A stretch of 32,245 nt of DNA from Thermacetogenium sp. UBA5472 (GCA_002426495.1 DIQC01000057.1:1-32245); one strand, 5' to 3'; shown: positions 7,101 to 16,006, counted from the first letter of the stretch. Program-made: numbers and translations. The notes: generated by a model from the sequence alone, not told the origin.

Positions 7101-8394
7101 CCTCAAAAGGTATCTGCTCTCACTTGATGGCTTTGAACCGATCAGATATCGCGGCAGGATCACAAAGGTTGTCGGACTGGCTATTCAGGCGCAGGGACCC
7201 CGGGGGAGCATCGGGGAGCTCTGTTATATACAGACTCCGGACCGTGTGATCAAGGCAGAGATTGAGGGATTCCGCGAGGGAGCCACTCTTTTAATGCCTT
7301 TAGGAGAGACAGAAAAGATCAGCTCCGGCTGCCAGGTAACAGCTAGTGGGGATGTATTAAAGATCAGGGTAGGTCCCGGTATGACCGGGCGTGTTCTTGA
7401 TGGCCTGGGAGTTCCGATCGATGGTCAGGGGCCGATTCCTTGTGCTGAGTGGAAGTCAGTAACATCTGCGATCTGCAATCCACTGAACAGAAAGAGGATC
7501 AAAGAGGTGCTTCCCCTAGGGATAAAAGCGATCGATGGTTTATTAACCTGTGGGAAGGGGCAGAGGCTGGGGGTTTTTTCCGGGAGCGGTGTGGGCAAAA
7601 GCACACTCCTCGGGATGATGGCCAGGAATACAGATGCTGATGTCAATGTGATCGCCCTGATCGGTGAGAGAGGAAGAGAGGTCAATGACTTCATCGCCAA
7701 AGACCTCGGTGAAGAAGGGTTAAAGAGGTCGGTCATTGTTGTGGCTACCTCTGACCAGCCGCCTTTAGTGCGTATTAAGGGAGCTTTTGTGGCTACAGCC
7801 ATTGCAGAGTATTTCAGAGAGCAGGGCAAGGATGTGCTCTTGATGATGGACTCTGTTACCAGGTTCGCTATGGCCCAGAGGGAGGTAGGGTTGGCAATCG
7901 GTGAGCCTCCTACCACAAAAGGGTATACACCCTCCGTTTTTACTTTACTGCCGCAGCTTCTGGAACGAGCCGGAACTTCAGAAAAAGGAACAATAACAGG
8001 GCTCTATACTGTGTTGGTGGAGGGTGATGATTTCAACGAACCAATAGCTGATGCAGTACGCGGAACAATCGATGGTCACATTATTTTGTCCCGCCAGCTG
8101 GCAGCACAGAATCATTACCCAGCGATCGAACTGCTGAACTCGGTTAGCCGCCTGATGCCAGATTTAGTAACAGCTGAGCACCAGGAAAAGGCCGGACACC
8201 TGCGCAGCATCCTGGCGACCTACCAGAATGCCAAGGACCTGATCGACCTGGGGGCTTACAAAGATGGCAGCAACCCGGAGATAGATGAGGCGATCCAGAT
8301 GATCGACAGGTGTAATGCTTTACTGCAACAGGGTATTGGGGAGAAGTACACCTTTGAAGAAACAGTAAAACTTCTGTGTGATCTATTCTCATAA
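7093..8394 (+). CDS. fliI: Flagellum-specific ATP synthase-like export ATPase FliI
   Basis: A 433-residue hexameric ATPase of the flagellar type III export system that unfolds and delivers substrates. The Walker A motif is SGSGVGKST at residues 163-171. Walker B is in DVLLMMDSVTRFAMAQRE, with D253, followed by the signature EPPTTKGYTPSVF. The N-terminal beta barrel and C-terminal helical domain are complete. The ATG is at 7093, inside the end of fliH, so translation is coupled. fliJ begins 15 bases after its stop, giving the conserved fliH-fliI-fliJ order. Confidence 0.96.
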   Translation: MVDLKRYLLSLDGFEPIRYRGRITKVVGLAIQAQGPRGSIGELCYIQTPDRVIKAEIEGFREGATLLMPLGETEKISSGCQVTASGDVLKIRVGPGMTGRVLDGLGVPIDGQGPIPCAEWKSVTSAICNPLNRKRIKEVLPLGIKAIDGLLTCGKGQRLGVFSGSGVGKSTLLGMMARNTDADVNVIALIGERGREVNDFIAKDLGEEGLKRSVIVVATSDQPPLVRIKGAFVATAIAEYFREQGKDVLLMMDSVTRFAMAQREVGLAIGEPPTTKGYTPSVFTLLPQLLERAGTSEKGTITGLYTVLVEGDDFNEPIADAVRGTIDGHIILSRQLAAQNHYPAIELLNSVSRLMPDLVTAEHQEKAGHLRSILATYQNAKDLIDLGAYKDGSNPEIDEAIQMIDRCNALLQQGIGEKYTFEETVKLLCDLFS

Positions 8395-8409
8395 TTGAGG
8401 TGTTATCAG

Positions 8410-8868
8410 ATGAAGATCTTTCATTTTCGGCTACAACAGTACCTGGACTTTAATAAACAACAGGAGGATGTCCAGCGCTTGCTGCTCTATCAGGTTCGGT
8501 TGGTTTACAAAGAAGAATTGGGAAGATTGGAGTCTCTCGATAGAAAGATCGATGAGCTTGTTGACTACACCAAGGCTGCGCGACAAAATCAGGTGCAGAT
8601 CGAGCTTATGCTTATGTCAGAAGTTTACCACCGAGATCTACAAGAGCAGAAAACGGCGCAGGCTCTGGCTGTGGAAGAGGCTTTGGGAAAGGTGAATGCA
8701 GAGCAAAAGGTGCTGATAGACATACAGCGCCGCAGAAAAATGCTCGAGCGTCTCAAAGGGAGGAAGTGGCAGGAATATTACCAAAACCTTCTGAAAAAGG
8801 AACAAAAAGAGCTTGATGAAATAGGGAGCATCAGGTTTTGCAGACAGCAGGGGGGAGTGTTGATGTGA
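8410..8868 (+). CDS. fliJ: Flagellar export protein FliJ
   Basis: A 152-residue, highly charged coiled-coil protein that begins MKIFHFRLQQYLDFNKQQE, the FliJ pattern of FxFRLQxxL followed by a long heptad helix to about residue 140. FliJ is the central stalk of the FliI hexamer and escorts chaperones. ATG 8410 has GAGGTG 7 bases upstream; an in-frame TTG at 8395 directly after the fliI stop lacks a ribosome site. Its TGA overlaps the start of the next gene. Sequence identity in this family is low, so the assignment rests on length, heptads and position. Confidence 0.85.
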   Translation: MKIFHFRLQQYLDFNKQQEDVQRLLLYQVRLVYKEELGRLESLDRKIDELVDYTKAARQNQVQIELMLMSEVYHRDLQEQKTAQALAVEEALGKVNAEQKVLIDIQRRRKMLERLKGRKWQEYYQNLLKKEQKELDEIGSIRFCRQQGGVLM

Positions 8869-9398
8869 TGGTCTCTAAAAGAAAGGTTCTGCTGGCTGTA
8901 GTACTTGTAATCATCATCGCAGGTGCAGGTGCAGGTGTAGTTGTAGCTGTGAAAACACCCTTTTTCCAAGATATAAAAGAAACAGTTTTTGCTCAGCAGC
9001 ACCAGGAGAGGGAGCCTTCAGCTGTGGAGCAGGCCCTGATAAAGGAAAATGAAGAATTGAGGGAAAGGGTTGCCAAACTTGAACAGGAATTGAGCTCGAT
9101 GACCCATTCAGAGGATGAGGCTGAGGATACTGAGCCTAACACCGGGTTAGCGCTGGGTTTTGAGGTACAGAAGGAAGTATACAAAAAGTTGGCACAGTAC
9201 TACGACAATATGAAACCTGATGCTGCTGTAGCTATCCTCAATAACCATGCCCCCCAGTTGGTGGCTGGCATTCTGCATGAGATGGAAAAAGACCAGGCAG
9301 GAGAGATCCTCTCAAGGCTGGACCCTGAGCAGGCTGCCGAACTGATCGAACTGATCGCTCGACAGGCCAGTCTAGAGGGCGAGCAAAACAATCACTAG
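8868..9398 (+). CDS. MotE-like membrane protein with MgtE-N-type domain
   Basis: About 176 residues. One N-terminal membrane helix (7-28) contains AVVLVIIIAGAGAGVVVAV. A coiled coil follows (about 50-78, ENEELRERVAKLEQEL), then an acidic linker (81-90), then a domain at 100-165 built from LAQYYDNMKPDAAVAILN, ILHEMEKDQAGEILSRLDPEQAAELIEL, which is the MgtE intracellular-domain repeat. This is the architecture of MotE, a proposed motility chaperone found beside fliJ in many flagellar operons. ATG 8868 overlaps the fliJ stop, and GTG 8865 is equally possible. A GCAGGT hexamer is repeated three times within the membrane-helix codons. It is not an Mg2+ transporter, because the transport domain is absent. 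Confidence 0.78.
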   Translation: MVSKRKVLLAVVLVIIIAGAGAGVVVAVKTPFFQDIKETVFAQQHQEREPSAVEQALIKENEELRERVAKLEQELSSMTHSEDEAEDTEPNTGLALGFEVQKEVYKKLAQYYDNMKPDAAVAILNNHAPQLVAGILHEMEKDQAGEILSRLDPEQAAELIELIARQASLEGEQNNH

Positions 9399-9427
9399 GA
9401 ATTTTCAGGACAGGCGGATGATTTATT

Positions 9428-9919
9428 TTGAGCATTTATATTAAAAAAGCCAGCATTTGTTGTTTAACAGCTTTTATTTGGTTCTTTTACTACAATTGTG
9501 CCTGGGCTGAAGGAGATCTGCCTCAGTCTGTGGCTGCTCTTCCCAGTATGGGCAGTATGCTCTTCAGGATGTTGATTAGTTTAGGGATCGTCGTCATTCT
9601 AGCTGTGATTCTGATCAGGTTTCTGCAGAAAAATACACAGCTTACAAAACAGACCTCCTGGGCAAGGGTGTTAGACCAGATGATCCTCGATCCCCAAAAA
9701 AGGCTTGTGCTGGTAGAGATGTTCGGCAAGGTCTATATGCTGGGAGTTACAGAAAACAATATCACCATCATTCTTGAGGAAAAGGATATCGACTTGTCTC
9801 AGGTTAAAGAACTGCACGAGATGAACGAAAGGATAAATATGACACCTTTGTCTGGCAGTAAATTTATACAGATATTTGAGGATAAAATCCGGCAGATGAA
9901 AAAATTTTCTTCGTCATAA
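9428..9919 (+). CDS. fliO: Flagellar biosynthesis protein FliO
   Basis: A 163-residue FliO-like protein. It has a signal-like hydrophobic N-terminus (about 7-27, ending near the AWA residues), a second membrane helix (about 45-66, ISLGIVVILAVILIRFL) and a cytoplasmic domain with QKRLVLVEMFGKVYMLGV, the FliO/FliZ pattern. FliO assists assembly of the FliP ring. The start is TTG 9428, with a weak AGGCGG site 9 bases upstream. fliP follows within 25 bases. FliO sequences diverge strongly, so position before fliP is an important part of the evidence. Confidence 0.85.
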   Translation: MSIYIKKASICCLTAFIWFFYYNCAWAEGDLPQSVAALPSMGSMLFRMLISLGIVVILAVILIRFLQKNTQLTKQTSWARVLDQMILDPQKRLVLVEMFGKVYMLGVTENNITIILEEKDIDLSQVKELHEMNERINMTPLSGSKFIQIFEDKIRQMKKFSSS

Positions 9920-9943
9920 GGAAAGTTGAGTGATCAGGAGAGG

Positions 9944-10693
9944 ATGAATAGGAAAAAATCTGTTTTTTTGATAACCGTGCTCCTCGCAACCTTTTTGGGA
10001 CTTATCTTTACGGGGTATGCCCATGCACAGCCTACACTATCAGATCTGGGATTTGGAGAAAACCCCGAGGATGTATCACTGGCACTGCAGATACTTATCG
10101 CACTGACTGTGCTTTCACTGGCGCCATCCATCCTGGTTATGCTGACCTCATTTGTCAGGATTATTGTTGTTTTTTCATTCCTGAGGAGCGCTCTTTCCAT
10201 CCAGCAGATGCCGCCCAACCAGGTCTTGATCGGGCTGGCTTTGTTTTTGACGGTTTTTATCATGGCTCCCACTTTTCAAGATGTCAATGAGCAGGGGATT
10301 CAGCCATATATAGATGGGGAGATAAAGCAAAGTGAAGCTTTTGAACAGGGCATGAAGCCCTTGCGCCAATTCATGTTCAAGCAGACACGTGAAGAGGATC
10401 TGGCCTTATTTGTTTCACTGTCAGAGGCTCCCAAACCGGAAAACCGTACTGAGATTCCCGACTATACACTGATCCCCGCTTTTACGATCAGTGAGCTGAA
10501 AACAGCCTTTCAGATCGGATTTGTCCTGTTTATTCCCTTTTTGATAATCGATATGGTTGTGGCCAGCATACTGATGTCGATGGGAATGCTGATGCTGCCA
10601 CCGATGATGATCTCCCTGCCCTTTAAGATACTTCTTTTTATTATGGTAGATGGGTGGGGTCTGCTGGTGAGGTCATTGGTGTTGAGCTTCTGA
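9944..10693 (+). CDS. fliP: Flagellar export gate protein FliP
   Basis: About 249 residues; one of the core FliPQR export-gate proteins. A cleavable-type signal peptide (to about residue 27, ending GYAHAQP) is followed by LTSFVRIIVVFSFLRSAL and QQMPPNQVLIGLALFLTVFIMAP, the FliP signature. The C-terminal part has FQIGFVLFIPFLIIDMVVASILMSMGM split over further helices. ATG 9944 follows AGGAG at short spacing. TTG 9926, 18 bases upstream and in frame, is an equal alternative. A 208-base spacer with short repeats separates it from fliQ, although these genes are usually nearly contiguous. Confidence 0.95.
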   Translation: MNRKKSVFLITVLLATFLGLIFTGYAHAQPTLSDLGFGENPEDVSLALQILIALTVLSLAPSILVMLTSFVRIIVVFSFLRSALSIQQMPPNQVLIGLALFLTVFIMAPTFQDVNEQGIQPYIDGEIKQSEAFEQGMKPLRQFMFKQTREEDLALFVSLSEAPKPENRTEIPDYTLIPAFTISELKTAFQIGFVLFIPFLIIDMVVASILMSMGMLMLPPMMISLPFKILLFIMVDGWGLLVRSLVLSF

Positions 10694-10701
10694 TAATAGT
10701 C

Positions 10702-10805
10702 GTTAGTGGTTAGTCGTTAGTAAGATTTATGACTGACTACACCGGTTTACCGGGTTGTATTGTACCAGCAGGAATAGTGGTTGGTGGTTAGTAGTTAGTA
10801 GTTGG
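10702..10805 (+). repeat. GTTAGTG-type short repeats between fliP and fliQ (copy 1)
   Basis: Two clusters of an iterated 6-7-base unit lie in the fliP-fliQ spacer: GTTAGTGGTTAGTCGTTAGT at 10702-10721 and TAGTGGTTGGTGGTTAG plus further TAGT units at 10775-10805. The pattern also occurs at 15932-15956 (inverted) and 19260-19308. Runs end in GTTGGAA-like sequence in each locus. The remainder of the 208-base spacer contains no gene and only the fliQ ribosome site. Confidence 0.8.
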
Positions 10806-10901
10806 AAAAACTGCGGGTTTCTTGCGTCATGAGAGTCTTTCGAGTGATCAAAAGATGGTCTCTGTGATAGGTGTTGTTGTTAAGGGAAAGGGAGAGGGAA
10901 G

Positions 10902-11171
10902 ATGACTGAAACCTTTATTATATCTCTGGGCCGGGAAGCCTTGTATACGATCATATTGGTTGCGGCCCCTGTCCTTGGTGTCAGTCTGTTGGTCGGTTTA
11001 TTGATCAGTTTTTTTCAGGCAACAACACAGATGCAGGACCAGATCTTGAGTTTTGTCCCCAAAATAATTGCTGTTTTTGCTGCTATTGCCATCTTCGCTC
11101 CCTGGATGCTCAAGGTGCTCGTGTTTTTTACTGAGAACCTATATCAAGGTATTCAGCAGTTAGCTAGATAA
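10902..11171 (+). CDS. fliQ: Flagellar export gate protein FliQ
   Basis: An 89-residue FliQ with two membrane helices (about 15-38 and 50-74). It has the family pattern GREALYTIILVAAPVLGVSL, then GLLISFFQATTQMQDQ and LSFVPKIIAVFAAI. It forms the export gate with FliP and FliR. ATG 10902 follows GGGAGAGGGAAG. fliR starts 24 bases after its stop. Length is exactly that of the family. Confidence 0.95.
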   Translation: MTETFIISLGREALYTIILVAAPVLGVSLLVGLLISFFQATTQMQDQILSFVPKIIAVFAAIAIFAPWMLKVLVFFTENLYQGIQQLAR

Positions 11172-11195
11172 AAATTCCGACCAGGAGCGGCAGCG

Positions 11196-11972
11196 ATGGA
11201 ATTCTTATTTTTCGATAGATTAAATCAAATCTTACTTATTTGGGGTAGAATCGCTGGGTTTTTTATCACAGCTGTCCCTTTCAGCATGCGAAATATACCC
11301 CTTCGCTTTAAGGTAGGCATGGCGGCTGTTTTCGCCTATCTGGTCTTTATGACCTATCTCAATGAACCACCCCTGGTGATGGGGAATATGGCTAGCTATG
11401 TTCTCCTGTTTATTGGGGAATTGCTGATCGGCTGTATTCTGGGTTTTATCACCCAGATCATTTTTTCAATTTTTAGGGTAGCTGGCCATTATCTTGATGT
11501 ACAGATGGGTCTGGGGGTTGCTCAAGTTATCGATCCTGAATACGGGACACAGGTGCCGTTGCTGGGCAACCTGCAGTACATGCTGGCTCTATTGACATTT
11601 TTAGCGATCAACGGCCATCATGTTCTGATCACAGGGTTGTTCCAGAGCTATCGATTGATCCCTATTGCTGAATTTCATTATACAGGTGAGCTGAGCCTTT
11701 TTTTCTGCAGACTTGTGGGGGAAATGTTCTTGCTTGCCTTCCAAATAGCTCTGCCTGTGGTCGGTGCCTTATTGATCACTGACCTGGTTTTAGGAGTGAT
11801 CGCCAGGACTGTACCCCAGATGAATGTATTTTTTGTTGCTCTTCCTTTAAAGATCGCCCTAGGATTTGGTTTGATCTTGATCATGGTGCCTTTGTTCATC
11901 TGGGCCTTTGAAGTGGAGTTTGAAAGGATGTTTGAACAGTTCAATGAGCTGTTGATGATCATGAGGCGGTGA
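11196..11972 (+). CDS. fliR: Flagellar export gate protein FliR
   Basis: A 258-residue polytopic membrane protein with about six helices. It includes WGRIAGFFITAVPFS near the start, LLIGELLIGCILGF-like sequence near 70-85, the FliR signature FRVAGHYLDVQMGLGVAQVIDP at about 93-114 (split here by the writing limit as FRVAGHYLD and QMGLGVAQVIDP), and ARTVPQMNVFFVALPLKI near 210-227. ATG 11196 has an AGGAGCGG site. flhB starts 5 bases after its stop. It completes the FliP-FliQ-FliR set that forms the export channel. Confidence 0.95.
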   Translation: MEFLFFDRLNQILLIWGRIAGFFITAVPFSMRNIPLRFKVGMAAVFAYLVFMTYLNEPPLVMGNMASYVLLFIGELLIGCILGFITQIIFSIFRVAGHYLDVQMGLGVAQVIDPEYGTQVPLLGNLQYMLALLTFLAINGHHVLITGLFQSYRLIPIAEFHYTGELSLFFCRLVGEMFLLAFQIALPVVGALLITDLVLGVIARTVPQMNVFFVALPLKIALGFGLILIMVPLFIWAFEVEFERMFEQFNELLMIMRR

Positions 11973-11976
11973 TGGT

Positions 11977-13050
11977 TTGTCTGGTGGTGAGCGCACAGAA
12001 CAACCGACTCCAAGGCGGAAAGAGGATGCCCGCAAAAAGGGCCAGGTTGCCCGCAGTGTTGAAGTAAGTTCAGCATTGATCCTGCTCTGCACATTCCTGT
12101 TTTTAAAGTTTTGTGCGCCCTGGCTGTGTATGCAGGCGCTGGCCATCATCCAGCAGATGTTTAGCAGGGCAGGACAGGTATGGGCAGAAGGTGCTGTCAA
12201 CCAGTTGGCTGTTTCAGGTGCGATGGCTTTTGCACTGCTGGCTCTTCCTGTGCTGGGAATCGCTTTTTTAGCAAGTGTTGTGGCTAATATGGCTCAAGTC
12301 GGTTTCCTGTTCACACCATCGGTTGTGCAGCCAAAACTGGAAAGGATCAATCCTATAGAGGGTGTTAAAAGGATTTTTTCCCGCAAGGCGGTTGTCGAAC
12401 TCATCAAAGCGATCACTAAGGTGGGGATCGCCGGCTACATTGCTTATGCAACTATCCGTTCTGATTTTGAGCTGTTCCCGGCTTTGATCGAGATGTCACT
12501 GCCTGATGCCGTATCTGCATTGGCGAATCTGGCCTGCACAATCGTTTTGAGGATTGGAGTCTTTCTTTTAGCTCTTGCTGCTGCTGATTATGCCTTTCAA
12601 TATATGGAGCACCAGAAGTCATTACGGATGACGAAGCAGGAGGTAAAAGAGGAATTTCGCCAGTATGAGGGAGATCCCCAGCAGAAGGGCAAGCGCAAAG
12701 AGATACAGAGAAAGATCTCCATGCAGCGGATGATGCAGCAGGTGCCTCAGGCAGATGTTGTGGTCACCAACCCGACCCACTATGCGGTTGCCCTGAAATA
12801 TGAAATCGATAAGGATACGGCACCTGTGGTGTTAGCCAAAGGTGTTGATGAAGTCGCCCAGAGGATCAAAAAAATTGCGAAAGAAAACGAGATCATTATT
12901 TATGAAGATCCTCTACTGGCGCAGACATTGTATAAGACTGTGGAGATAGGCGGGGTGATCCCAGAGCACCTCTATGAGGCTGTTGCCAATGTGCTCTCTT
13001 TTGTCTATAGGCTGCGCCCTGAGTATGTAAAACAAAGAGGAATGAGGTAG
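11977..13050 (+). CDS. flhB: Flagellar export switch protein FlhB
   Basis: A 357-residue FlhB, which controls the switch from rod/hook to filament substrates. The N-terminus SGGERTEQPTPRRKEDARKK is typical. Four membrane helices lie between about 30 and 210. The cytoplasmic autocleavage site NPTH is at residues 265-268 (VVTNPTHYAVALKYE). The start is TTG 11977, with GAGGCGG 7-8 bases upstream. It lies between fliR and flhA, with 4-5 base gaps on both sides, in the conserved order. The C-terminal domain is complete, so normal self-processing is expected. Confidence 0.95.
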   Translation: MSGGERTEQPTPRRKEDARKKGQVARSVEVSSALILLCTFLFLKFCAPWLCMQALAIIQQMFSRAGQVWAEGAVNQLAVSGAMAFALLALPVLGIAFLASVVANMAQVGFLFTPSVVQPKLERINPIEGVKRIFSRKAVVELIKAITKVGIAGYIAYATIRSDFELFPALIEMSLPDAVSALANLACTIVLRIGVFLLALAAADYAFQYMEHQKSLRMTKQEVKEEFRQYEGDPQQKGKRKEIQRKISMQRMMQQVPQADVVVTNPTHYAVALKYEIDKDTAPVVLAKGVDEVAQRIKKIAKENEIIIYEDPLLAQTLYKTVEIGGVIPEHLYEAVANVLSFVYRLRPEYVKQRGMR

Positions 13051-13054
13051 TAAG

Positions 13055-15109
13055 ATGGCAGTATCATCTCTCGAGAGGGTGTACAAATTCAGTGATGCGA
13101 TAGTGGCTGTGGCTGTGGTACTGATAGTTGTGATGATGATCATTCCGATCCCTGCCGGCTTGCTCAGCTTCTTTTTGATATTGAACATTTCGCTTTCCTT
13201 ACTGGTTTTACTTGTGTCTCTGTTTATTCAGGAACCATTAGATTTCTCGGTTTTCCCAACACTAATCCTTATCCTAACACTCTTTCGGCTCTGCCTGAAC
13301 ATCTCCACAACGAGGCTGATTTTATTATACGCAGATGCCGGAGTTGTGATAGAAAAGTTCGGCACTGTGGTGGTCGGCGGCAACCCTGTTGTTGGGTTTA
13401 TCATATTTTTGATCTTGATCATTATCCAGTTTATTGTGATCACCAAGGGAGCAGAGCGTGTTTCAGAAGTTGCGGCAAGGTTTACCTTGGATGCCATGCC
13501 TGGCAAGCAGATGAGCATCGATGCGGACATTAATTCCGGCAGCATCACTGAGCAGGAAGCCAAGAACAGGCGCATTAAAATTCAGCGCGAGGCAGATTTT
13601 TATGGTTCTATGGATGGTGCCAGCAAGTTTGTGCGCGGTGATGCCATCGCTGCCCTGATCATTGTTGTGATCAATATACTGGGTGGCTTTATAATCGGTA
13701 TTGTTCAAATGGGTATGCCTTTTCAGGATGCACTGTATGCCTATACACTGCTTACAGTCGGTGATGGCCTGGTAACTCAAATTCCCGCACTACTGGTTTC
13801 TACTGCCTCCGGTATTGTGGTCACCAGAAATGGTTCTGCTAATGGTTTTGGTGTTGATATTTACAAACAGCTACTTGGTTATCCCAAAGCCCTGGTGATC
13901 ACCTGCGGTGTTCTGGTCTTGCTGGCACTATTAGGCCTACCGCCTCTTCAAATCTTCATCATCGCTGCTGGGCTCGGCGGTGGTGCATACTTTTTAGACA
14001 GGTCTACAAAGAAGGAAAAGGTTGAGGAGGTAGAGAGTGAGCGCAGCAGGGAACTCGAAGAGATGAAAAAGCCGGAAAATGTAATGGGGCTGGTGCAGGT
14101 GGATCCACTGGAGATTGAACTGGGGTACAATTTGATCCCTATGGTTGATGCCAAACAGGGTGGGGACCTGCTGGACCGCATTTTGGTTATCAGAAGGCAG
14201 TGTGCTTTAGAACTGGGTTTTGTCATACCGCCTGTACGGGTGCGTGATAATGTACAGATCGATCCCAATACCTATTTGCTCAAGGTTAAAGGTTCTACTG
14301 TCGGTACAGGGAAGCTGATGCTCGGTTACTATCTGGCCATCGGCCAAGAGGTGAAATCTCAATTTGAGGGGATTGAAGCCCAGGATCCCACCTTTGGTCT
14401 GCCCGCTCTTTGGGTTGCTGAGCAGGATAAAGATGATGTAGAGGCAGCCGGCTTTACAGCAGTGGAACCTGTAGCCGTTATTGCCACACACCTTACAGAG
14501 ATCGTGAAAAAGCATGCCTATGAAATCATAAGCAGGCAGGATGTGCAAAACCTCCTCGACCATGTCAAAAAGACCAACAGCGCAGTCGTCAGAGAGCTGG
14601 AGCCAGACCTGTTGAGCCTGGGAGAGATTCAAAAGGTATTGTCTAATCTGCTGCGAGAGAAGGTACAGATCCGGGATCTGACGACGATCCTGGAAACGCT
14701 GGCCGACTACGCCCGTTATACTAAGGACACCGTTATTCTGACCGAGTATGTCAGACAGGCCTTGGGGCGGCAAATTGTGGAGGACCTCCTGGAGTCTGAC
14801 AACAAGCTCTATGTGCTCACCTTTGAGCCGCAGCTGGAACAGAGCCTAAAGGAGGGCTTACCGCAAAATGAACAGACAGGTGCTCTTAGTTTGGATCCGC
14901 TTAAAGCGCAGCAGATATTGGCCAATCTGCGTTCTCTGATGGAAAAGGCTATAGCAGATGGGCACCAGCCGGTGCTGCTCTGCGCTCCTGTATTGAGGTT
15001 TTATTTCCTGCGCATGGTGGAAAGGGTTCTGCCGATGCTGGTAGCCATATCTTATAATGAACTGCAGCAGGACTACCAGGTGGAATCTGTAGGGATGATC
15101 AGTATTTAA
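13055..15109 (+). CDS. flhA: Flagellar export gate protein FlhA
   Basis: A 684-residue FlhA. The N-terminal half holds about eight membrane helices (to about residue 320), with the FHIPEP-family signature RFTLDAMPGKQMSIDADINS at about 142-161. The linker (about 325-350) is acidic and basic (KKEKVEEVESERSREL). The C-terminal domain forms the nonameric docking ring for chaperone-substrate complexes such as FlgN, FliS and FliT. ATG 13055 follows GAGGTAG. Normally flhF and flhG come next in Firmicutes; here the sigma-28 gene follows directly, 15 bases after the stop. Confidence 0.96.
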   Translation: MAVSSLERVYKFSDAIVAVAVVLIVVMMIIPIPAGLLSFFLILNISLSLLVLLVSLFIQEPLDFSVFPTLILILTLFRLCLNISTTRLILLYADAGVVIEKFGTVVVGGNPVVGFIIFLILIIIQFIVITKGAERVSEVAARFTLDAMPGKQMSIDADINSGSITEQEAKNRRIKIQREADFYGSMDGASKFVRGDAIAALIIVVINILGGFIIGIVQMGMPFQDALYAYTLLTVGDGLVTQIPALLVSTASGIVVTRNGSANGFGVDIYKQLLGYPKALVITCGVLVLLALLGLPPLQIFIIAAGLGGGAYFLDRSTKKEKVEEVESERSRELEEMKKPENVMGLVQVDPLEIELGYNLIPMVDAKQGGDLLDRILVIRRQCALELGFVIPPVRVRDNVQIDPNTYLLKVKGSTVGTGKLMLGYYLAIGQEVKSQFEGIEAQDPTFGLPALWVAEQDKDDVEAAGFTAVEPVAVIATHLTEIVKKHAYEIISRQDVQNLLDHVKKTNSAVVRELEPDLLSLGEIQKVLSNLLREKVQIRDLTTILETLADYARYTKDTVILTEYVRQALGRQIVEDLLESDNKLYVLTFEPQLEQSLKEGLPQNEQTGALSLDPLKAQQILANLRSLMEKAIADGHQPVLLCAPVLRFYFLRMVERVLPMLVAISYNELQQDYQVESVGMISI

Positions 15110-15124
15110 CTGAGGGTGAGAGAT

Positions 15125-15871
15125 ATGGATGCAGCCAAAAATGAACAGCTGACAGATCTGTGGAGTAAATTTCTAAAAAAAAGGGATGCGGAATCAAGGG
15201 AACAGGTGGTGCTTTCCCACCTTTATTTGGTCAAATACATCGCCGGCAGGCTGTCTATCTATTTTAAAAACTACTATGAACTTGAGGACCTGGAGAGTGC
15301 CGGTATCCCCGGCCTGATCAGTGCTGTTGATCACTTTAATCCCGAGAAAAAGGTTAAATTTGAGACCTATGCCACGATCAGGATCCGCGGGGCTATTTAT
15401 GATTGGATACGCTCACTGAGCTGGGTGCCTCGCTCCATCTATACTGAAGCCCGCAAGATAGAGGAGGCCCTGGCTCAGCTCGAACAGAGATTGGGGAGAG
15501 TGCCTGATGATTTCGAAACAGCGGAATACCTGAATATTACTGTTGCCGAATATCACAACCTTTTGGAAAAAGTGGCACATGTTGCAGTTATTTCTCTTGA
15601 CGACCCCCAGCATGATACAAAAGAATCTCTGGATATTGCTGCTGCAGATACAGGGGTAGATAGTGTTTTGAATGAGATCGAAGCAGCTGAAGCAAAGGAA
15701 GCCCTGGCTGAAGCCATCACTAAGTTGCCGGAGAGGGACCAGCTGGTGATTTCCCTTTACTACTATGAGGGGCTGACCCTGAAAGAGATAGGGAAGGTCT
15801 TAGGAATATCTGAATCTCGGGTATCCCAGCTTCACAGCAGGTCGCTTTTAAGGCTGAGAAAACTGCTTTAA
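15125..15871 (+). CDS. sigD: Sigma-28 family RNA polymerase sigma factor, SigD/FliA
   Basis: About 248 residues; the sigma factor for late flagellar and chemotaxis genes. Region 2 has HLYLVKYIAGRLS, the ELEDLESAGIPGLI core-binding stretch and KFETYATIRIRGAIYDWIR. Region 3 runs around residues 105-160. Region 4 has LPERDQLVISLYYYEGLT, then the helix-turn-helix LKEIGKVLGISESRVSQLHS. The best start is ATG 15125 behind GAGGGTGAG; GTG 15116 is in frame but overlaps that site. It closes the early operon, and flgM follows after a spacer with its own promoter. Matching TAAA-N15-NNCGATAN promoters are found before flgM, fliD, hag and cheY. Confidence 0.95.
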   Translation: MDAAKNEQLTDLWSKFLKKRDAESREQVVLSHLYLVKYIAGRLSIYFKNYYELEDLESAGIPGLISAVDHFNPEKKVKFETYATIRIRGAIYDWIRSLSWVPRSIYTEARKIEEALAQLEQRLGRVPDDFETAEYLNITVAEYHNLLEKVAHVAVISLDDPQHDTKESLDIAAADTGVDSVLNEIEAAEAKEALAEAITKLPERDQLVISLYYYEGLTLKEIGKVLGISESRVSQLHSRSLLRLRKLL

Positions 15872-15931
15872 TCATTCGTATTTAGATTGGATATGGAGCT
15901 GGTGGTTCGTTTTTAGGTAAGGGATTTCGTT

Positions 15932-15956
15932 CCAACGACTAACCACTAACTATTGG
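15932..15956 (-). repeat. GTTAGTG-type short repeats upstream of flgM (copy 2, inverted)
   Basis: On the minus strand this reads CCAATAGTTAGTGGTTAGTC followed by GTTGG, the same unit as at 10702-10805 and 19260-19308 but in the opposite orientation. It ends 3 bases before the -35 element of the flgM promoter. Confidence 0.7.
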
Positions 15957-15959
15957 GGC

Positions 15960-15986
15960 TAAAGTTATGAGAAAAGTTATCGATAT
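15960..15986 (+). promoter_or_regulatory. Sigma-28-type promoter of flgM-flgN-flgK-flgL
   Basis: TAAA (15960-15963), 15 bases, then ATCGATAT (15979-15986). This matches the sigma-28 consensus TAAA-N15-GCCGATAA in the -35 and in the CGATA core. Transcription would begin near 15993, giving a very short leader, since GAGGTG for flgM is at 15995. It implies SigD drives its own anti-sigma factor. Confidence 0.7.
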
Positions 15987-16006
15987 ATTAGTTAGAGGTG
16001 AATGGA

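Noticed and set aside
7425..7916. 163-residue minus-strand ORF inside fliI
   Set aside because: Antisense shadow of the Walker A/B region of fliI.
8920..8945. Tandem GCAGGT hexamers in the motE-like gene as phase-variation repeat
   Set aside because: The repeat unit is a multiple of three and encodes a Gly/Ala membrane helix, so length change would not shift the frame. It is too short to argue for phase variation.
14207..14773. 188-residue minus-strand ORF inside flhA
   Set aside because: Antisense to conserved flhA codons, no ribosome site or domain; a shadow of the real gene.
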